Positions 52,265 through 60,458 of a stretch of DNA of 64,000 nucleotides are shown here, piece after piece. Position numbers and translations under genes: made by a program. The first letter of the stretch is position 1; each line of letters begins with the position of its first letter. The notes under the pieces were generated by a model. That model ran no database searches. It had not been told where the DNA came from and saw nothing but the letters and a program-made list of their open reading frames with translations. Source of the DNA: Pseudomonas frederiksbergensis (GTDB lineage Bacteria > Pseudomonadota > Gammaproteobacteria > Pseudomonadales > Pseudomonadaceae); assembly GCF_000802155.2 (NCBI RefSeq), contig NZ_JQGJ02000002.1, positions 124,001 to 188,000 on the forward strand, given 5' to 3'.

Positions 52265-53296
52265 ATGAAAAGTTTGATGAAGTCTGCTGCGCTCGCCGTT
52301 ACGGTTTCCCTGTGTGCCAGCTCGGCATCCTTCGCTGCGGAGAGCGTCCGCCTGACGGGCTCTGGCGCGAGCTTTCCCGCGCCGATCTACCTCACCTGGT
52401 TCAAGGATTTCAGCAAGAAGTCCGAGGGTGTCACCGTGGATTACCAATCCAAGGGCAGCGGTGCGGGTGTCCAGGACTTCCTGAACAAAACCGTCGATTT
52501 CGCCGCCAGCGACTCGGCCATGAAAGACGAAGACATCGCCAAGGTCGCCGAAGGCGTGCAGTTGCTGCCAATGACTGCGGGTGAGATCGTCCTCGCCTAT
52601 AACCTGCCGGGCAATCCCAAGGGCTTGAAGCTGCCTCGGGACGTCTACTCGAACATTTTCCTGGGCAAAATCACCCGCTGGAACGACCCGAAGATTGTCG
52701 CAGCCAACCCGGACCTGAAACTGTCCGATACGCCGATCACGGTCGTTGTGCGCGCGGACTCCAGCGGTACCACTGCGGTGTTCACCAAGCATTTGGCGAC
52801 CATCAACCCTGAGTTCAAGCAGGCGCTGGGCGAGGGCAACACCGTCAACTGGCCTGCCAGCGACAAGTTCATCAAGTCGCCGAAGAACGATGGTGTAACG
52901 GCTACCGTACGCCAGACGCCGGGCGCGATTGGCTACATCGAGTACGGTTTCGCCAAACTGGCCAAGGTTGACTTCGCCCAGTTGCAGAACAAGGCCGGCC
53001 AATACGTCGTGCCAAACGCCGAAAGCGGCGCCGAGGCCCTGGCGGCGGTGAAGATGCCGGAAAACCTGGTGTCGTGGTTGCCTGATCCGGACGGTGCCAA
53101 GTCCTACCCGATCACGTCCTACACCTGGATGATCTTCCGCAAGGACAACGGTAATCCGGCCAAGGCCAAGGCCATGCGTGAAATGGTCGAATACAGCCTG
53201 ACCGAGGGCCAGAAGATTGCCGACTCGATGGGTTACATCCCACTGCCGGCATCGGTTGTCGACCAGGTTCGCAAAGCGTCCGCCAACATCAAGTGA
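52265..53296 (+). CDS. pstS: Periplasmic phosphate-binding protein PstS
   Basis: 343 residues. A signal peptide (SAALAVTVSLCASSASFAA) leads to the binding protein with VRLTGSGASFPAPIYLTWFKDF, DYQSKGSGAGVQDFLNKTVDFAASD, KITRWNDPKI, VVRADSSGTTAVFTKHL and PGAIGYIEYGFA. All are standard phosphate-binding loops of PstS. It delivers phosphate to PstCA. AAGGAG nine bases before ATG 52265 sets the start, although the frame opens upstream. It differs from the DING protein at 25 kb, which has another N-terminus and probable extracellular location. A hairpin with a T run follows it. Confidence 0.96.
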   Translation: MKSLMKSAALAVTVSLCASSASFAAESVRLTGSGASFPAPIYLTWFKDFSKKSEGVTVDYQSKGSGAGVQDFLNKTVDFAASDSAMKDEDIAKVAEGVQLLPMTAGEIVLAYNLPGNPKGLKLPRDVYSNIFLGKITRWNDPKIVAANPDLKLSDTPITVVVRADSSGTTAVFTKHLATINPEFKQALGEGNTVNWPASDKFIKSPKNDGVTATVRQTPGAIGYIEYGFAKLAKVDFAQLQNKAGQYVVPNAESGAEALAAVKMPENLVSWLPDPDGAKSYPITSYTWMIFRKDNGNPAKAKAMREMVEYSLTEGQKIADSMGYIPLPASVVDQVRKASANIK

Positions 53297-53306
53297 TGCA
53301 TGAGGC

Positions 53307-53347
53307 CCCTCCTGGTGTGCGCTATCCGCCATGCCGGGAGGGTTTTT
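53307..53347 (+). terminator. Attenuator-type hairpin between pstS and pstC
   Basis: CCCTCCTGG (53307-53315) pairs with CCGGGAGGG (53334-53342), one G-U pair, with an 18-base loop and five T residues straight after. It should end part of the transcripts after pstS and leave less for pstCAB. Confidence 0.75.
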
Positions 53348-53367
53348 CCCTTGTTCGGACCTAGCCA

Positions 53368-54333
53368 ATGAACAAACCTTTTGTCGTACCGGTTAATCCG
53401 GACTCTGCCTGCCAACCACCTTCTGCGAAGGACTTCATGGTTGATCGCACCTTCCGTGCGATTGCGCGCATAGGGGTGGTTCTGATCCTGGCGCTGGTTT
53501 TCGCGCTTGTGTTCGAGGTGGGGCGCAAGGCGCTCCCGGGCATGGAAAAGCATGGCACTGATGTGCTTTTCGGCACCGTCTGGGACGTTAACCAAGGTAA
53601 GTACGGCATCCTGCCGGCTATCTGGGGCACGCTCTACAGCGCCTTGATCGCGTTGCTCATCGCAGGTTTCTTCGGCGTCAGCATGGCGATTTTCCTGACC
53701 CAGGATTTTCTGCCCCCCAAGCTCGCCGCCATTTTTCGCACCATCGTCGAACTGCTCGCGGCCATCCCCAGCGTTGTCTATGGCCTGTGGGGCATCTACG
53801 TGGTGATCCCGGCGATCCGGCCGTTGACGACGTGGCTGAACAGCGAACTGGGCTGGATCCCGTTCTTCGGCACATCCTTGAGCGGGCCGGGGCTGCTCCC
53901 TGCGGCGCTGGTGCTGGCCATCATGATCCTGCCGACCATTGCCGCCGTTTCCCAGGATGCGCTCACGGCCGTACCGATGAAAACCAAACAGGCCGCCTAC
54001 GGCATGGGCACGACCCACTGGGAAGCGATTCTCAAGGTGATGGTGCCGTCTGCCGCGACCGGTATTTTCGGCTCCCTGGTCCTTGGCTTGGGCCGCGCCC
54101 TGGGTGAAACGATGGCGCTGGCCATGCTGGTGGGCAATGCCAACACCCTTTCGCTCTCGCTGTTCGCACCGGCCAACACACTCGCCGCGCTGCTGGCGCT
54201 GAACTTCCCCGAGGCCGGGCCGAACGAGATCGAGGTGTTGATGTATGCCGCGCTGGTGCTGATGTTCATCACGCTGCTGGTGAACATCATCGGTTCGATG
54301 ATCATGATGTACGCCCAACGGGGTAACAAGTAA
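53368..54333 (+). CDS. pstC: Phosphate ABC transporter permease PstC
   Basis: 321 residues with six membrane helices. Visible are VGVVLILALVFALVFEVGRKA-like first helix, WGTLYSALIALLIAGFFGVSMAIF, and ELLAAIPSVVYGLWGIYVVIPAI. The EAA loop is QAAYGMGTTHWEAILKVMVPSAATGIFGSLVLGLGRALGETMALAMLVGN, typical of PstC. It forms the inner-membrane channel with PstA. It is followed by pstA with a TAATG overlap. It starts 71 bases after pstS across the attenuator hairpin. Confidence 0.95.
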   Translation: MNKPFVVPVNPDSACQPPSAKDFMVDRTFRAIARIGVVLILALVFALVFEVGRKALPGMEKHGTDVLFGTVWDVNQGKYGILPAIWGTLYSALIALLIAGFFGVSMAIFLTQDFLPPKLAAIFRTIVELLAAIPSVVYGLWGIYVVIPAIRPLTTWLNSELGWIPFFGTSLSGPGLLPAALVLAIMILPTIAAVSQDALTAVPMKTKQAAYGMGTTHWEAILKVMVPSAATGIFGSLVLGLGRALGETMALAMLVGNANTLSLSLFAPANTLAALLALNFPEAGPNEIEVLMYAALVLMFITLLVNIIGSMIMMYAQRGNK

Positions 54334-55244
54334 TGACTGATCTGACTGCTGCAACAGACTTGACGGCTCCAGCGGGCGCGATGCCTAGCCTGCAGCGCAG
54401 GTTCGAGGGGCGGGCCCTGCGCAGCCTTATCTTGACCACTCTAGTATGGGCGGGCGCATTGCTGGCCAGCGTGCCGCTGATTTCCGTGCTCTATATGCTG
54501 ATCACCCGCGGTGGCGCTCGCCTGAACCTGGAAGTCTTCACCGAGCTGCCGCCGACCGGCTTCGAGATGGGCGGCGGCTTCGGCAACGCGATGGCGGGCA
54601 CCTTCGTGATGGTGGGTATCGCGGCGGCCATCGCGGTGCCCGTCGGCATCATGGCGGCGATCTTCCTCGCCGAGCTTGGGCCGGACAGCAAGCTGGCGAA
54701 CGCCGCGCGCTTCGCCGCCAAGATGCTCACCGGCCTGCCGTCGATTCTGGCCGGGGTGTTTGCCTACGCGCTGGTGGTGATGACCACCGGCACGTATTCG
54801 GCTCCGGCGGGGGGCGTGGCATTGGCAGTGCTGATGCTGCCTATCGTCGTGCTGACGGCGGAAGAGTCGATGCGGATGGTGCCCAAGATCATGAAGGACG
54901 CCGCCTATGGCATGGGCTGCACCCGCTCCCAGGTGATCTGGAAAATCATCTTGCCTACCGGCATGCCGGCGATCCTCACCGGCGTGATGCTGGCGGTGGC
55001 GCGTGCGGCGGGCGAGACCGCGCCATTGCTGTTTACTGCGCTGTTCAGCAACTACTGGATCTACCACCAGGGCAACCTGGAGGTCATGAATCCGACTGCA
55101 TCGCTTGCAGTGCTGATCTACAACTTCTCCGGCATGCCTTTCGACAACCAACTCGAGCTCGCATGGGCGGCCTCGTTGGTGCTGGTGATGATCGTACTGG
55201 TCGTGAACATCATCAGCCGTATTTTCGGCAAGCCCAAGTATTAA
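54333..55244 (+). CDS. pstA: Phosphate ABC transporter permease PstA
   Basis: 303 residues. Typical PstA sequence: LIITRGGARLNLEVFTELPP-like first loop, FGNAMAGTFVMVGIAAAIAVPVGIMAAIFLAELG, FAAKMLTGLPSILAGVFAYALVV, and the EAA loop KDAAYGMGCTRSQVIWKIILPTGMPAILTGVMLAVARAAGETAPLLFTALF. Six membrane helices are expected. It overlaps the pstC stop by one base (TAATG) and is followed 18 bases later by pstB. Confidence 0.95.
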   Translation: MTDLTAATDLTAPAGAMPSLQRRFEGRALRSLILTTLVWAGALLASVPLISVLYMLITRGGARLNLEVFTELPPTGFEMGGGFGNAMAGTFVMVGIAAAIAVPVGIMAAIFLAELGPDSKLANAARFAAKMLTGLPSILAGVFAYALVVMTTGTYSAPAGGVALAVLMLPIVVLTAEESMRMVPKIMKDAAYGMGCTRSQVIWKIILPTGMPAILTGVMLAVARAAGETAPLLFTALFSNYWIYHQGNLEVMNPTASLAVLIYNFSGMPFDNQLELAWAASLVLVMIVLVVNIISRIFGKPKY

Positions 55245-55262
55245 GAACGGGAGCATCTGATT

Positions 55263-56081
55263 TTGAACGTATCCACTGCGCAAATAGCCGCTCCGTTTGT
55301 CACCCAGGCGCCTGTAGTCATGGACTGCAAACTGGACAAGATTTTCTACGGCAACTTCATGGCAGTACGTGACAGCCACGTGCCGATCGAGAAAAACAAG
55401 ATCACCGGCTTCATCGGTCCTTCCGGCTGCGGCAAGAGTACCGTGCTGCGCAGCCTCAACCGGATGAACGATCTGGTGAAGGGCTTCCGCTTCGAGGGCC
55501 ACGTGCATTTCCTTGGACAGGACGTCTATGGAAAGGGCGTTGATCCGGTGGTGGTGCGCCGTTATATCGGCATGGTGTTCCAACAGCCGAACCCGTTCTC
55601 GATGAGCATCTTCGACAACGTCGCGTTTGGCCTGCGCCTCAATCGCTACAAGGGCGACATCGGCGACCGGGTCAAGCATGCGCTGCAAGGCGCGGCGTTG
55701 TGGGACGAGGTCAAGGACAAGCTCAAGGTCAGCGGCCTGTCGCTCTCCGGTGGCCAGCAACAACGGCTGTGCATTGCCCGCGCCATCGCCACCGAGCCGG
55801 AGGTCCTGTTGTTGGATGAGCCCTGTTCGGCGCTCGATCCGATCGCGACCCGGCGGGTCGAAGAACTGATGGTCGAGTTGAAAAAGGACTACACCATCGC
55901 GCTGGTGACCCACAACATGCAGCAAGCCATCCGTGTCGCTGACACCACGGCGTTCTTCTCGGTGGATATTTCCCAGGGCACGCGCACCGGTTACCTGGTG
56001 GAGATGGGCCCGACGACGCAGATTTTCGACAACCCCCGTGAACAGATGACCGGCGATTACATCAGCGGCAAGTTCAGCTAA
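55263..56081 (+). CDS. pstB: Phosphate ABC transporter ATPase PstB
   Basis: 272 residues. Walker A is GPSGCGKST, the Q-loop [24 protein letters not shown] is the PstB hallmark, the signature is [15 protein letters not shown], Walker B is [15 protein letters not shown], and the H-loop is [15 protein letters not shown]. It starts with TTG at 55263, about ten bases after GGGAG; ATG 55320 is a shorter alternative that would remove a variable N-terminus. No phoU follows, although it usually ends the main pst operon in Pseudomonas. This is therefore probably a second, accessory Pst system. Confidence 0.95.
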   Translation: MNVSTAQIAAPFVTQAPVVMDCKLDKIFYGNFMAVRDSHVPIEKNKITGFIGPSGCGKSTVLRSLNRMNDLVKGFRFEGHVHFLGQDVYGKGVDPVVVRRYIGMVFQQPNPFSMSIFDNVAFGLRLNRYKGDIGDRVKHALQGAALWDEVKDKLKVSGLSLSGGQQQRLCIARAIATEPEVLLLDEPCSALDPIATRRVEELMVELKKDYTIALVTHNMQQAIRVADTTAFFSVDISQGTRTGYLVEMGPTTQIFDNPREQMTGDYISGKFS

Positions 56082-56116
56082 GCGACACCTCCGGTCAAGG
56101 CCGCATCCCTGCAGAA

Positions 56117-56132
56117 GCCAAATGGATTTGGC
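56117..56132. repeat. Perfect short inverted repeat between pstB and the Fic-like gene
   Basis: GCCAAAT, GG, ATTTGGC: 7-bp arms with a 2-base centre in the 94-base gap. There is no T run, so it is more likely an operator or processing hairpin than a terminator. Confidence 0.4.
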
Positions 56133-56175
56133 GGGCATCCGGTAGACATTTACCAAGCGTTTCCAAGGAGCACCA

Positions 56176-56874
56176 ATGCCTGCTACGCATCGCCTTGATT
56201 TGCCTGCCATTGAACGAGCACTGCGCGAAGTGCAGGAGCGCTTCGCCGCGCTGAGCCGGCACTTCACCGAGCCGCGCGACCCGCTGACGGACGAAGTGCT
56301 GCAAAATGTGCTTGAAGGCTATGCGCTGATTGACGACTATGTTGCCCGCGGCGTCGACCTGTTCGATCTCCAGCAACTGAACCTGATGCTTGAGATCAAC
56401 GCCACGGTGCTCTGTGGCCGGGACCCGGCACGTCGGTTGGAATACGCGCAACACCTGGCCGCGACCGAGGCGCATTTCTTCAACAATGTTGAGGGAGGCA
56501 TCAAGGACTTGTACAACTGGTATTGCGCGTATCGCAGTGAATCCGTCTGGAAGCGTGCGGCCGGGGTCTACGTGCGGATCCTCAGCAAGCCGCAGTTGTT
56601 TATCGAGGGCAACAACCGCAGTGGGTCGCTGATCGTCAGCTACCTGCTCATGCGTGCGGGGCTTCCTCCTTTTGTGTTGTCACTGGAAAACGCCGAGGGC
56701 TACTTCAACCCGTCCTCGGTCATACGCAACTCTGCCAAGCATGGCGTCAAGGCACTGTACGAATTGCCCAAGATCAAGAAGAAATACGCAGCTTTCCTGG
56801 AAGAACAGGCACCGGACCCGATGAAGTTTTTCCTCAAGGGCAAATCGTTGCCCCTCACCCAAGGCGGTCACTGA
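56176..56874 (+). CDS. Fic-fold protein with altered active site, pst-linked
   Basis: 232 residues, all helical by eye, with no signal peptide. Residues 127-165 (RAAGVYVRILSKPQ then LFIEGNNRSGSLIVSYLLMRAGLPP) match the Fic core H-P-F-x-(D/E)-G-N-G-R-x-x-R and the following RAG-x-PP. The catalytic His is Gln140, the Pro is Leu141, the second Gly is Asn147 and the last Arg is a Ser. The anion-binding Gly145, Asn146 and Arg148 remain. Normal Fic enzymes transfer AMP or related groups to hydroxyl side chains using that His; activity here is doubtful. AAGGAG seven bases before ATG 56176 sets the start. It overlaps the HAD gene by one base. Confidence 0.62.
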   Translation: MPATHRLDLPAIERALREVQERFAALSRHFTEPRDPLTDEVLQNVLEGYALIDDYVARGVDLFDLQQLNLMLEINATVLCGRDPARRLEYAQHLAATEAHFFNNVEGGIKDLYNWYCAYRSESVWKRAAGVYVRILSKPQLFIEGNNRSGSLIVSYLLMRAGLPPFVLSLENAEGYFNPSSVIRNSAKHGVKALYELPKIKKKYAAFLEEQAPDPMKFFLKGKSLPLTQGGH

Positions 56875-57500
56875 TGAGCAGGGATCCGGCGTCAGCCAGG
56901 CGCAAATCCTTCGGCAGCCGGGTTGGGCAGGCCATCCGCGGCGCCCACCCGATGGGGCTGCTCAAGCGCCAGCGTATACGCATTTCGTTTGATATCGATG
57001 ACACACTCGCTTGCCAACTCCATCACTGCGACGTCGAGCACAGCCGCTTGCCGGCCTGCGTCCACCGTTGGCTGGGGGAGCCTTTGCGCATGGGAACGCG
57101 CTCGCTGATCCGCGAGCTGCGTCGCCAGGGCTGCAGCATCTGGGTCTACACATCGTCCGGTCGCACGCCGTCCTACATCCGGCGTTGGCTGTTGCTGTAC
57201 GGCATCCGTGTCGACGGTGTCGTCAATAGCGTGCTGCACAACCGTGCGTTGACGGTGCATGGGATGTGCGACTCACCCTCGAAGTATCCGCCAGCGTTCG
57301 ATATCGACTTGCACGTCGATGATTCCGAAGGCGTGCAGATCGAAGGGAACGACCACGGGTTTCGCGTCGTGGTGGTGCATCCGGAGGATGAGGGCTGGGC
57401 GCAAAAGGTTCTGGATGCGGTGGCCAGGGTCCAGGTGCAGCTTGATTGGCAGCAGAGACCGGTCCAGCGCGCTTCGTTGCGCCGGGTTACGCCTGTCTAG
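56874..57500 (+). CDS. HAD-superfamily hydrolase paired with the Fic-like gene
   Basis: 208 residues. All four HAD motifs are present: motif I FDIDDTL with Asp40 (nucleophile) and Asp42, motif II YTSSGRT around Thr93/Ser94, motif III Lys137 (SPSKYPPAF), and motif IV LHVDDSEGV with Asp149-Asp150. The insert between motifs is small, as in C0-type phosphatases. The basic first 30 residues (SARRKSFGSRVGQAIR) are variable. The ATG overlaps the previous stop (TGATG), so the pair is translationally coupled. A phosphatase role near pst genes is plausible; its substrate is unknown. Confidence 0.78.
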   Translation: MSRDPASARRKSFGSRVGQAIRGAHPMGLLKRQRIRISFDIDDTLACQLHHCDVEHSRLPACVHRWLGEPLRMGTRSLIRELRRQGCSIWVYTSSGRTPSYIRRWLLLYGIRVDGVVNSVLHNRALTVHGMCDSPSKYPPAFDIDLHVDDSEGVQIEGNDHGFRVVVVHPEDEGWAQKVLDAVARVQVQLDWQQRPVQRASLRRVTPV

Positions 57501-57618
57501 CCAGTCCGGCGGCGGGTATCTATTCTATTTTATCGAACCTAACCTTCGAAATTAGCCGTCTATTTAGATATGCGATGCGCAGGCAGAATTCTCCTCATCA
57601 ACTTTCCCGAGGTGAAAT

Positions 57619-58542
57619 ATGAAAGCGATTCGCGTAGCGCAATACGGTCAGCCAGAAGGCTTGGTGTTCGAGGACATCCCATCGCCGGTTCCCGGCAAAA
57701 ATGAAGTGTTGATCGAAGTCGCAGGCAGCGGCGTCAACCCGGTCGACTGGAAAGTACTTTCGGGGGCGATGAAAGCGTTTATCCCGCTCCAGTTGCCCTA
57801 CACACCAGGGGTCGAAGTGGCCGGGCGCGTAGCGGCGGTTGGAGAGGGCGTCACCGCGTTCTCGGTCGGCGACGAGGTGTTCGGTTTCATCAATATCGTG
57901 GGTGGTTATGCAACCGAGGCCGTCGCCAGCGTGGATCGTCTGGCGCGTCGGCCGAGCCGGTTGCCGGCGTTGCAGGCCGCTGGGGTTTCGGCGGTCGCAC
58001 TGACCGCTTGGCAGGCGCTGCATGAACACGGGCAAATCAAGGCGGGCCAGCGCGTGCTGATCCACGGAGCAGCGGGTGGGGTGGGCAGCCTTGCGGTGCA
58101 ACTGGCGCGGATCGCCGGTGCGGCAGTCATCGCGACGGCTTCGGCGGGCAATCATGATTATCTGCGTGGGCTGGGCGCCACTGAGGTGGTCGACTACAAC
58201 CAGGTGCGGTTCGAGGCGGTTGTCGAGCCGGTCGACGTGGTGCTCGACCTGATTGGTGGCGACACCCAGGCACGCTCATGGTCGGTGCTGAAACCAGGCG
58301 GCGTGCTGGTTTCACCGGTGAGCCCTCCCGATGCCACGAAAGCCCAAGCGGTCGCAGCTACCGGCAAACATTTCGCGACGCGCTCCGACGGTGCGCAGTT
58401 GGAGCAGATCGCGGCGCTGTTCGAGTCCGGCGAGTTGGTCATTGACGTGGACGTGTTGCCGTTGTCCCAGGCCGAGGAGGCGCTGCGCAGAAGCTTGTCG
58501 GGGCACACCCGGGGCAAGCTGGTGCTCGACGCGAGTCGGTAA
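57619..58542 (+). CDS. NADPH:quinone oxidoreductase-type zinc-independent MDR protein
   Basis: 307 residues of the medium-chain dehydrogenase/reductase superfamily, quinone-oxidoreductase branch. N-terminal KAIRVAQYGQPEGLVFEDIP, SGVNPVDWKVLSG and LPYTPGVEVAGRVAAVGEGV are typical. The NADP loop is HGAAGGVGSLAVQLARIAGA. No zinc cysteine cluster is present. It should reduce quinones or enones in the cytoplasm. GAGGTG lies a few bases before ATG 57619. It converges with the AraC regulator gene, which may control it. Confidence 0.88.
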   Translation: MKAIRVAQYGQPEGLVFEDIPSPVPGKNEVLIEVAGSGVNPVDWKVLSGAMKAFIPLQLPYTPGVEVAGRVAAVGEGVTAFSVGDEVFGFINIVGGYATEAVASVDRLARRPSRLPALQAAGVSAVALTAWQALHEHGQIKAGQRVLIHGAAGGVGSLAVQLARIAGAAVIATASAGNHDYLRGLGATEVVDYNQVRFEAVVEPVDVVLDLIGGDTQARSWSVLKPGGVLVSPVSPPDATKAQAVAATGKHFATRSDGAQLEQIAALFESGELVIDVDVLPLSQAEEALRRSLSGHTRGKLVLDASR

Positions 58543-58545
58543 CGC

Positions 58546-59475
58546 TCACCCTTGACGGTAAGCGCTTGGCGTGACGCCCACTTCCCGCCGGAACACCTGG
58601 GAAAAATGGCTTGGGCTGGAATAGCCGACTTCCAGGCCCACGTCGATGATGCTGCGCTCTGTTTCGAGCAGCAGGTGCCGGGCGCGGCTCATCCGCTGGC
58701 GGATAAAATACTGCGAGGGCGACAGGCCCGTGGCGCGCTTGAACATGCGGCTGAAGTGGTACTCGCTCAGCTCGGCGACCTGCGCCAGATGGGCGAGGCT
58801 GAAGTCGCTGTCCAGATGTTGATTCATCGCATCGATGACTCGGCGCAGCTTGTACGCCTGGAGCGCGCTGCTGCGTCGGGCTCCGCTGGGCGCATCGAAG
58901 TAGTTGCGAACCAGATGCACCGCCAGCGCCTGCGCCAGACCGTGGGTGAACAATGCACTGGGCTGACGTTCGTCGATGAGTTCGCTGCGCAATTGATCCA
59001 TCAACAAGCGCACTCGATCATCCCGGGCGCCTGAAATGTCGAGGAAGGTGACCGGGCCCGCCTGGTCGCCCAGCACGTCGCGAGCAGCCTGATCGATCAA
59101 CGACAGGCCGAGATAGAGGTGCATCACCTCGAACGTGTCGCAGCCTTGGGTTTGCCAACGCATTTCGTAGGGCTGGTCGGTATTGGTGAGGAAGAAATCG
59201 CCGGCCCGAACGTCGGCGGCCTCCCATTCGCCTCGCTGGGAACGTTCCTCCACCCGAGCGGCGCCCGCGAGCACCAGGACCAGGAGTGGTTCCGCCACGG
59301 CAGGCACCAGGATCGGCTCGACGAGGCTGGGGTGGCTGAATAGCTGTACCACCACGTCCTGCATCGGCGGGTGTGATGGCAGAGCCTGCGGCTTGCCCGG
59401 CATGTAAGCGAGCATCGATTCGGCCGTGATGCGCTGATTGTCGTTCAGGGGGACCTCCGGTTCAGTCTTGTGCAT
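58546..59475 (-). CDS. AraC-family transcriptional regulator
   Basis: 309 residues. The N-terminal part (LPSHPPMQDVVVQLFSHPSL, LVLAGAARVEERSQ, DFFLTNTDQPYEMRW) is a cupin-like sensor. The C-terminal part has two helix-turn-helix motifs (FSLAHLAQVAELSEYHFSRMFKRATGLSPSQYFIRQRMSRARHLL and SIIDVGLEVGYSSPSHFSQVFRREVGVTPSAYR), the AraC signature. The frame runs upstream into the LysR gene; ATG 59475 overlaps that gene by 14 bases. The start is uncertain, since GGAGG lies inside the coding part just ahead of no clear ATG. Its target may be the convergent quinone oxidoreductase gene. Confidence 0.88.
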   Translation of the reverse strand: MHKTEPEVPLNDNQRITAESMLAYMPGKPQALPSHPPMQDVVVQLFSHPSLVEPILVPAVAEPLLVLVLAGAARVEERSQRGEWEAADVRAGDFFLTNTDQPYEMRWQTQGCDTFEVMHLYLGLSLIDQAARDVLGDQAGPVTFLDISGARDDRVRLLMDQLRSELIDERQPSALFTHGLAQALAVHLVRNYFDAPSGARRSSALQAYKLRRVIDAMNQHLDSDFSLAHLAQVAELSEYHFSRMFKRATGLSPSQYFIRQRMSRARHLLLETERSIIDVGLEVGYSSPSHFSQVFRREVGVTPSAYRQG

Positions 59476-60385
59476 CCCGGGCATCGTCGGCAGCCTGCGT
59501 CCTGAAGCGCTCGATAAGCCACTTCGCGGCAGGTCCCGGTGGGGTGTCGGTGCGGTAGATGACATCAAAGGCGTAGTCGCCGCCAATGCAGTCTGGCAAT
59601 TCAAGCCGCACCAGGCGGCCGCTGGCCAGGTCTTCGCTCACTCTATCGATGGGCATGTTGCCCCAGCCAATGCCTTCGCGCAGCAACATGTGCTTGGCGC
59701 CGAGATCAGCCAGGCGCCAAGTGCGCGTACCGACGACCGCGAACTCCTGGTCCTGGGTGAGTCTGGAGCGATCGGTGAGCACCAACTGCACGTGGCCGCG
59801 ACCGGCACCCGGGGCATTGGGCCCGGACGCTGCCAAAGGGTGGTCGGGCGCGGCAACCGGTATCAGCGCCACGCTGCCCACGCCAATGCGCTCGATGCCA
59901 TCAAGGCTGTGGGTCAGGGGCCCGCTGACGCCCAACGACGCCCCTCGATCGAGTACCTTTTGCGCCACGGCGCCCAGGGCTTCGACATGGAGATGCAGCG
60001 ATACGGTCGCAAATTCCTCCCGGAACGCCTTCAGCGCGTCGACCACACGCTCGCCGGGCATCATCACATCGAGCACCAGATGCACCTCGGCTTCCAGCCC
60101 GTGCAACAATCCACGGACCTTGGCCCGCAAACCGTCTATTCCGTTGTAAATGGTGCGCGCCTCAGCCAGAACCGTGCGCCCGGCGTCGGTCAGTTGCGGT
60201 TTGCGAGTGGTCTTGCGATCGAACAGGCTGACGCCCAATTGCATTTCCAGGTTGGCGATCGAATAACTCACCACCGAGGTGGCGCGATGCAGTTTACGTG
60301 CGGCGCCGGCGAAACTGCCGACGTCGACCACCGTGAGAAACACGCGTAACTGATCGAGGGTAGGGGTGCCCGGGTCTGGAATCAT
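59462..60385 (-). CDS. LysR-family transcriptional regulator
   Basis: 307 residues. The N-terminal HTH is seen in TLDQLRVFLTVVDVGSFAGAARKLHRATSVVSYSIANLEMQLGVSLFDR, which is standard LysR. The effector domain has VHLVLDVMMPGERVVDALKAFREEF and WRLADLGAKHMLLREGIGWGNMP. It should be a tetrameric regulator of a nearby oxidoreductase gene. A perfect inverted repeat (60415-60435) lies just upstream of its start. It ends inside the start of the AraC gene. Confidence 0.92.
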   Translation of the reverse strand: MIPDPGTPTLDQLRVFLTVVDVGSFAGAARKLHRATSVVSYSIANLEMQLGVSLFDRKTTRKPQLTDAGRTVLAEARTIYNGIDGLRAKVRGLLHGLEAEVHLVLDVMMPGERVVDALKAFREEFATVSLHLHVEALGAVAQKVLDRGASLGVSGPLTHSLDGIERIGVGSVALIPVAAPDHPLAASGPNAPGAGRGHVQLVLTDRSRLTQDQEFAVVGTRTWRLADLGAKHMLLREGIGWGNMPIDRVSEDLASGRLVRLELPDCIGGDYAFDVIYRTDTPPGPAAKWLIERFRTQAADDARDAQD

Positions 60386-60414
60386 CGCTGGTCTCGTGAA
60401 CGTTTCGATGCATA

Positions 60415-60435
60415 TTATCGGTGTTTTGCCGATAA
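60415..60435. promoter_or_regulatory. Inverted repeat ahead of the LysR gene
   Basis: TTATCGG, seven bases, CCGATAA: a perfect 7-bp dyad located 30 bases before the LysR start on its own strand and 24 bases beyond the stop of the F420-type reductase gene. It could be a LysR-type box or a weak terminator; there is no T run. Confidence 0.45.
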
Positions 60436-60458
60436 GCCAGGCCCAGCTGAGCCTGTCG

